Assembly (NCBI GenBank): GCA_943736015.1
Contig: OX031062.1
Span: forward strand, 26,695,462-26,759,461
DNA: 64,000 nucleotides
Source of the DNA: Tridacna crocea
Lineage: Eukaryota > Mollusca > Bivalvia > Cardiida > Cardiidae
Reading direction: 5' to 3'
Position 1 is the first letter of the stretch. Every line of letters begins with the position of its first letter. Positions 63,701-64,000 of this stretch are shown piece by piece. Both the position numbers and the translations under genes were made by a program. Below the pieces are notes generated by a model, which saw only the letters and a list, made by a program, of their open reading frames with translations, did no database searches and had not been told where the DNA came from.

Positions 63701-64000
63701 TTTCGAGTAATGGCATTTATTGCTATAACTGCAATTGGACTATCTTCCACTGAATGCTCATCAGCTGAGTGTGATTGGACATTCATTTTCTCACTTACAG
63801 AAACTGAAGTGTCAAGCAGTGGTAAACCATCACTATCTGAAGGAAGTACCCTAGGAAAGTCTTCTTCGCCTGAAGGACGTACAACTAAATTGACAGCATC
63901 ATCAGGATCACAAACCCAGCCAAGTTCAAAAAGTGAAGGGACATCTGGACCATCGACCTCTGGTCCAGCAGCACCTCCAGGTGCAACCACTGTAGGCCCC
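521..64000 (+). CDS. Giant repetitive mucin-like protein gene (multi-exon model, both ends outside window)
   Basis: Inferred model: exons A-B-C-D of every unit are spliced in order, and D of one unit joins A of the next. Exon lengths 279, 216, 254 and 172 nt sum to 921 nt (307 codons). All junction phases agree, and no stop occurs within a cycle. Every exon runs into a stop soon after its donor if the intron is retained. Nineteen cycles give about 5,833 residues. The partial exon at 63801 adds 66 codons. No signal peptide, start exon or terminal exon lies in the window. Each module has a Ser/Thr/Pro-rich segment, five cysteines (B11, B60, B69, C3, D53) and one N-glycosylation sequon (NES in exon C). 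That composition fits a secreted or surface mucin-like protein, but I do not recognise a family. The alternative is an array of separate 352-codon genes. Confidence 0.6.
800..1409 (+). other. Copy 1 intron A-B (610 bp)
   Basis: Runs from GTAAGA at 800 to CCTAG-type AG at 1409. No convincing coding exon is inside. It holds a near-perfect donor (GTAAGT at 1077) preceded by an acceptor-like CTCGATTTCAG ending at 1042, which would define a 34-nt out-of-frame cassette. The unit's only length polymorphism lies at about 846-852. AATAAA occurs at 1386-1391. I see nothing else. Confidence 0.65.
1410..1625 (+). CDS. Copy 1 exon B: cysteine-containing segment of the module
   Basis: 216 nt, phase 1-1, 72 residues. 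The start was chosen by phase. The 'a' left at the end of exon A needs a phase-1 acceptor, and the AG at 1409 (TTGTCGTCTCCTAG in most copies) supplies it and opens a stop-free frame. A pyrimidine-rich AG at 1494 would enter the same frame in phase 0 and cannot follow exon A. The donor is GGATG|GTAGGG at 1626. Residue landmarks are Cys11, the basic stretch CLRQLRQNR (11-19), a hydrophobic VPIFIS (21-26), the acidic/aromatic DTWDEANTFDGYE (41-53), Cys60 and Cys69. Read-through into the intron stops after LDGRAEAI. The family is not recognised. The exact acceptor is the least certain boundary of the unit. Copy 14 carries Arg27 to Leu. Confidence 0.68.
1626..1781 (+). other. Copy 1 intron B-C (156 bp)
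   Basis: Short intron from GTAGGG to a pyrimidine-rich acceptor TTTTTATATTCTTCAG. It contains stops in the exon C frame, so C cannot extend upstream. It was invariant in all copies I compared. Confidence 0.7.
1782..2035 (+). CDS. Copy 1 exon C: acidic, beta-strand-rich segment
   Basis: 254 nt, phase 1 in and phase 0 out, 85 residues. The acceptor is TATATTCTTCAG ending at 1781. The donor is CGAGG|GTAACT at 2036, and read-through stops at once (Val-Thr-stop). The segment is strongly acidic, with 20 Asp/Glu against 6 Lys/Arg. Cys3 follows closely on Cys69 of exon B. NES at 43-45 is a possible N-glycosylation site. Alternating hydrophobic/polar runs (VSVSIKDF at 16-23, VYTITL at 46-51, VVMDFVITL at 56-64, ATVDF at 70-74) suggest beta strands. 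The pattern is loosely like the galactose-binding-type beta-sandwich modules of some secreted invertebrate mucins. That resemblance is from memory and unverified. I found no variant in this exon among the 19 copies. Confidence 0.83.
2307..2322. repeat. Perfect short hairpin in intron C-D
   Basis: AAGTAC-ACCA-GTACTT forms a 6-bp perfect stem with a 4-nt loop. It lies within the probable SINE body and is present in all copies. A second inverted repeat, CTCAAGTT (2350-2357) with AACTTGAG (2379-2386), overlaps the B box. Function is unknown, and the hairpins may be chance or remnants of the inserted element. Confidence 0.4.
2361..2440 (-). mobile_element. Degenerate tRNA-Thr-like SINE head
   Basis: Read on the minus strand, 2425-2404 resembles a tRNA A-box and D-arm region (GAGGTAGAACGTCGG). 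It continues into an anticodon-loop-like CTTGTAA, with TGT (Thr) at 2400-2398. A B box AGTTCGAAACC at 2382-2372 matches GGTTCGANNCC at 10 of 11 positions. The arms no longer pair well, so this is not a working tRNA. A tRNA-derived SINE head is the best explanation. The tRNA-unrelated body probably continues toward about 2270 on the plus coordinates, but I could not define its end or target duplications. The same element lies 337-347 nt (B box) beyond the end of exon C in every unit. Copies 2, 4, 7, 17 and 19 carry two linked substitutions just beside the B box. Confidence 0.5.
2704..2875 (+). CDS. Copy 1 exon D: C-terminal part of the module
   Basis: 172 nt, phase 0 in and phase 1 out, 57 residues. 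The acceptor is TTGTATTCCAG at 2703. The donor is CCAAAG|GTAATG at 2876, and its last G joins AA of the next exon A to make Glu. The sequence runs from DINVREEPSP through EPVQLIEIRNIVP (21-33) to a strand-like TVTVVSFTLC (44-53) ending KKPK. A terminal hydrophobic strand closing on Cys53 is common in small disulphide-linked beta domains, but no family is assigned. Read-through of the donor ends 15 residues later at the stop 2920-2922. An internal GTAAGA at 2861, also phase 1, competes with the chosen donor. Copy 2 has Pro22 to Thr. Confidence 0.8.
2876..3851 (+). other. Intron D-A between copies 1 and 2 (976 bp; separate-gene reading: intergenic spacer)
   Basis: Largest non-coding part of the cycle, spanning the arbitrary unit boundary at 3332. 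In copy 1 coordinates the pieces are 2876-3331 and 1-520. It contains a short GT-rich run (about 3224-3247) and an AATAAA followed by a GT-rich tract (128-171 in copy 1). TATAAAG (399-405) lies 25 nt before an ATG in fair context (430). No exon that would keep the D-to-A phase was found. Confidence 0.6.
3852..6205 (+). CDS. Copy 2 (type alpha), exons A-D
   Basis: Unit 3332-6661, 3,330 bp. Exons: A 3852-4130, B 4740-4955, C 5112-5365, D 6034-6205. Exon A has Ser at residue 27. Exon D has Thr instead of Pro at residue 22, the only such copy. Intron C-D carries the alpha markers AAATAGG and GACATCCGCTTCTGCG. The exon B acceptor reads CTCCTAG, as in all copies except copy 1. Confidence 0.72.
7182..9536 (+). 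CDS. Copy 3 (type beta), exons A-D
   Basis: Unit 6662-9992, 3,331 bp. Exons: A 7182-7460, B 8071-8286, C 8443-8696, D 9365-9536. The protein is the consensus (Arg27). Beta markers in intron A-B are GTATAATAATC, GATCGAAAG, and loss of the cryptic GTAAGT donor (CCATTTAAG). Confidence 0.72.
10513..12866 (+). CDS. Copy 4 (type alpha), exons A-D
   Basis: Unit 9993-13322, 3,330 bp. Exons: A 10513-10791, B 11401-11616, C 11773-12026, D 12695-12866. Ser27 in exon A, Pro22 in exon D. Carries the alpha intron markers AAATAGG and ATCC...TGCG. First member of the first trimer. Confidence 0.72.
13843..16197 (+). CDS. Copy 5 (type beta), exons A-D
   Basis: Unit 13323-16653, 3,331 bp. Exons: A 13843-14121, B 14732-14947, C 15104-15357, D 16026-16197. 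Consensus protein. Same beta markers as copies 3 and 8, including the lost cryptic donor. Confidence 0.72.
17174..19528 (+). CDS. Copy 6 (type gamma), exons A-D
   Basis: Unit 16654-19984, 3,331 bp. Exons: A 17174-17452, B 18063-18278, C 18435-18688, D 19357-19528. Consensus protein. Shares GATCGAAAG with beta copies but keeps the CCATGTAAG cryptic donor and GTATCATAATC. Confidence 0.72.
20505..22858 (+). CDS. Copy 7 (type alpha), exons A-D
   Basis: Unit 19985-23314, 3,330 bp. Exons: A 20505-20783, B 21393-21608, C 21765-22018, D 22687-22858. Ser27. No difference from copy 4 was found at any tracked site. Confidence 0.72.
23835..26189 (+). CDS. Copy 8 (type beta), exons A-D
   Basis: Unit 23315-26645, 3,331 bp. 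Exons: A 23835-24113, B 24724-24939, C 25096-25349, D 26018-26189. Consensus protein. Matches copy 5 at all tracked sites. Confidence 0.72.
27166..29520 (+). CDS. Copy 9 (type gamma), exons A-D
   Basis: Unit 26646-29976, 3,331 bp. Exons: A 27166-27444, B 28055-28270, C 28427-28680, D 29349-29520. Consensus protein. Matches copy 6 at all tracked sites. Last copy with TTCTTGGTAACG in intron A-B. Confidence 0.72.
30497..32850 (+). CDS. Copy 10, exons A-D
   Basis: Unit 29977-33306, 3,330 bp. Exons: A 30497-30775, B 31385-31600, C 31757-32010, D 32679-32850. Consensus protein. First copy with TTCTTAGTAACG. Private markers shared only with copy 12 are AGTTAACTCG in intron C-D and TGCTTAATTAC in intron D-A. 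Confidence 0.72.
33827..36180 (+). CDS. Copy 11, exons A-D
   Basis: Unit 33307-36636, 3,330 bp. Exons: A 33827-34105, B 34715-34930, C 35087-35340, D 36009-36180. Consensus protein. Two substitutions unique to this copy lie close together in intron A-B (CTGTTTATTTGGG and GTTTTTAGGAT). Confidence 0.72.
37157..39510 (+). CDS. Copy 12, exons A-D
   Basis: Unit 36637-39966, 3,330 bp. Exons: A 37157-37435, B 38045-38260, C 38417-38670, D 39339-39510. Consensus protein. Shares GGATTTGTATC upstream of exon A with copy 15, and AGTTAACTCG and TGCTTAATTAC with copy 10. Confidence 0.72.
40487..42840 (+). CDS. Copy 13, exons A-D
   Basis: Unit 39967-43296, 3,330 bp. Exons: A 40487-40765, B 41375-41590, C 41747-42000, D 42669-42840. 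Consensus protein. Its 3' spacer reads TTTTCAGAAAGC, as in copies 17 and 19. Confidence 0.72.
43817..46170 (+). CDS. Copy 14, exons A-D (Arg to Leu in exon B)
   Basis: Unit 43297-46626, 3,330 bp. Exons: A 43817-44095, B 44705-44920, C 45077-45330, D 45999-46170. CGT to CTT in exon B (TTTCCCTTTTGCAG) changes Arg27 to Leu, unique in the array. The 5' spacer shares TCCTTTATGTTGG with copy 16. Confidence 0.72.
47147..49500 (+). CDS. Copy 15, exons A-D
   Basis: Unit 46627-49956, 3,330 bp. Exons: A 47147-47425, B 48035-48250, C 48407-48660, D 49329-49500. Consensus protein. Shares GGATTTGTATC with copy 12. Last copy of the 3,330-bp class. Confidence 0.72.
50477..52831 (+). CDS. Copy 16, exons A-D
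   Basis: Unit 49957-53287, 3,331 bp. Exons: A 50477-50755, B 51366-51581, C 51738-51991, D 52660-52831. Consensus protein. A mosaic copy: TCCTTTATGTTGG as in copy 14, then the long A-tract allele and AAGGGGTCTGG as in copies 17 and 19. Unique substitution CTTGAAAGATT in intron A-B. Confidence 0.72.
53808..56162 (+). CDS. Copy 17, exons A-D (Thr to Ser in exon A)
   Basis: Unit 53288-56618, 3,331 bp. Exons: A 53808-54086, B 54697-54912, C 55069-55322, D 55991-56162. ACA to TCA gives Ser at exon A residue 48, unique in the array. Intron markers AAGGGGTCTGG, GATCGAAAG, ATCC...TGCG, GGTATTCGAAG and TTTTCAGAAAGC are all shared with copy 19. Confidence 0.72.
57139..59493 (+). CDS. Copy 18, exons A-D
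   Basis: Unit 56619-59949, 3,331 bp. Exons: A 57139-57417, B 58028-58243, C 58400-58653, D 59322-59493. Consensus protein in the exons. The marker GGACTATCTTCC just upstream of exon A is shared only with copy 20. Confidence 0.72.
60470..62824 (+). CDS. Copy 19, exons A-D
   Basis: Unit 59950-63280, 3,331 bp. Exons: A 60470-60748, B 61359-61574, C 61731-61984, D 62653-62824. Consensus protein (Thr48). All non-coding markers match copy 17. Confidence 0.72.
63801..64000 (+). CDS. Copy 20, partial exon A cut by window end
   Basis: Unit starts at 63281 and only 720 bp are present. Exon A begins at 63801 after the same TTCTCACTTACAG acceptor and is open for 66 codons to the end. Arg27 and Thr48 are the consensus states. 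GGACTATCTTCC upstream links it to copy 18. Confidence 0.72.

Larger units (their letters stand above)
1..64000. repeat. Tandem array of a 3.33-kb exon-bearing unit, 19 full copies plus one partial
   Basis: Units start at 1, 3332, 6662, 9993, 13323, 16654, 19985, 23315, 26646, 29977, 33307, 36637, 39967, 43297, 46627, 49957, 53288, 56619, 59950 and 63281. Copies 2, 4, 7 and 10-15 are 3,330 bp. The others are 3,331 bp. The difference is in the A tract at about 846-852 of copy 1 (GCGAAAAACTG against GCGAAAATTG). All copies have the same orientation, with no interruption, inversion or foreign insertion. About 25 variable positions were found by eye across the array, so copies are around 99.5% identical or better. 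The window begins and ends inside the array, so its true size is unknown. Near-identity implies recent expansion or continuing homogenisation. Confidence 0.98.
53288..64000. repeat. Higher-order dimer pattern (copies 17-18 and 19-20)
   Basis: Copies 17 and 19 share five non-coding markers. Copies 18 and 20 share GGACTATCTTCC. The pattern implies a 6,662-bp dimer, 53288-59949, repeated from 59950. Exon A of copy 17 differs from copy 19 by Thr48Ser, so that change came after the duplication or was removed from copy 19. Confidence 0.65.

Noticed and set aside
1..64000. Non-coding satellite DNA or rDNA spacer
   Set aside because: Four exon-like segments with matched splice signals and exact phase closure are not expected in a plain satellite, and no rRNA sequence is visible.
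1..64000. CRISPR array
   Set aside because: Repeats are kilobases long, contiguous and without unique spacers.

Overview
The window is one uninterrupted tandem array. A unit of 3,330 or 3,331 bp is repeated head to tail 19 complete times (starting at 1, 3332, 6662, 9993 ... 59950), and a 20th copy is cut by the window end (63281-64000). Tracked by eye, any two copies differ at only about a dozen positions or fewer. The only length difference I found is one small A-tract indel just after exon A. Neither end of the array is in view.

The sequence looks like an animal (probably invertebrate) nuclear genome: AT-rich, with short exons bounded by GT...AG splice signals and a degenerate tRNA-derived SINE-like insertion in an intron. 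I see no prokaryotic gene organisation. The species cannot be fixed from the sequence alone.

Each unit carries four plus-strand exons (positions in copy 1): A 521-799, B 1410-1625, C 1782-2035, D 2704-2875. Their phases chain exactly: A is 1-1, B is 1-1, C is 1-0, D is 0-1, and D then joins exon A of the next unit in phase 1. One cycle is 921 nt, or 307 codons with no stop. The simplest reading is one giant gene built from identical 307-residue modules. Each module has a Ser/Thr/Pro-rich mucin-like segment (A), then about 214 residues of a cysteine-containing, beta-strand-rich region (B-D) that I do not recognise as a named family. The window would encode about 5,833 residues in complete modules plus 66 codons of a partial one. 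A secreted, glycosylated, mucin-like extracellular or cuticle/tegument protein is an inference from composition and exon phase.

A rival reading is that each unit is its own 352-codon gene: ATG at 430, exons A-D, stop at 2920-2922 in copy 1. There is a TATAAAG before the ATG and an AATAAA with a GT-rich tract in the following spacer. The sequence alone does not fully exclude this.

Sequence variants sort the copies into types. Copies 2-3 form a dimer, copies 4-6 and 7-9 form two matching trimers, copies 10-15 form a related block, and copies 17-18 and 19-20 form a dimer pattern. This is higher-order repeat structure of the kind left by unequal exchange and gene conversion.
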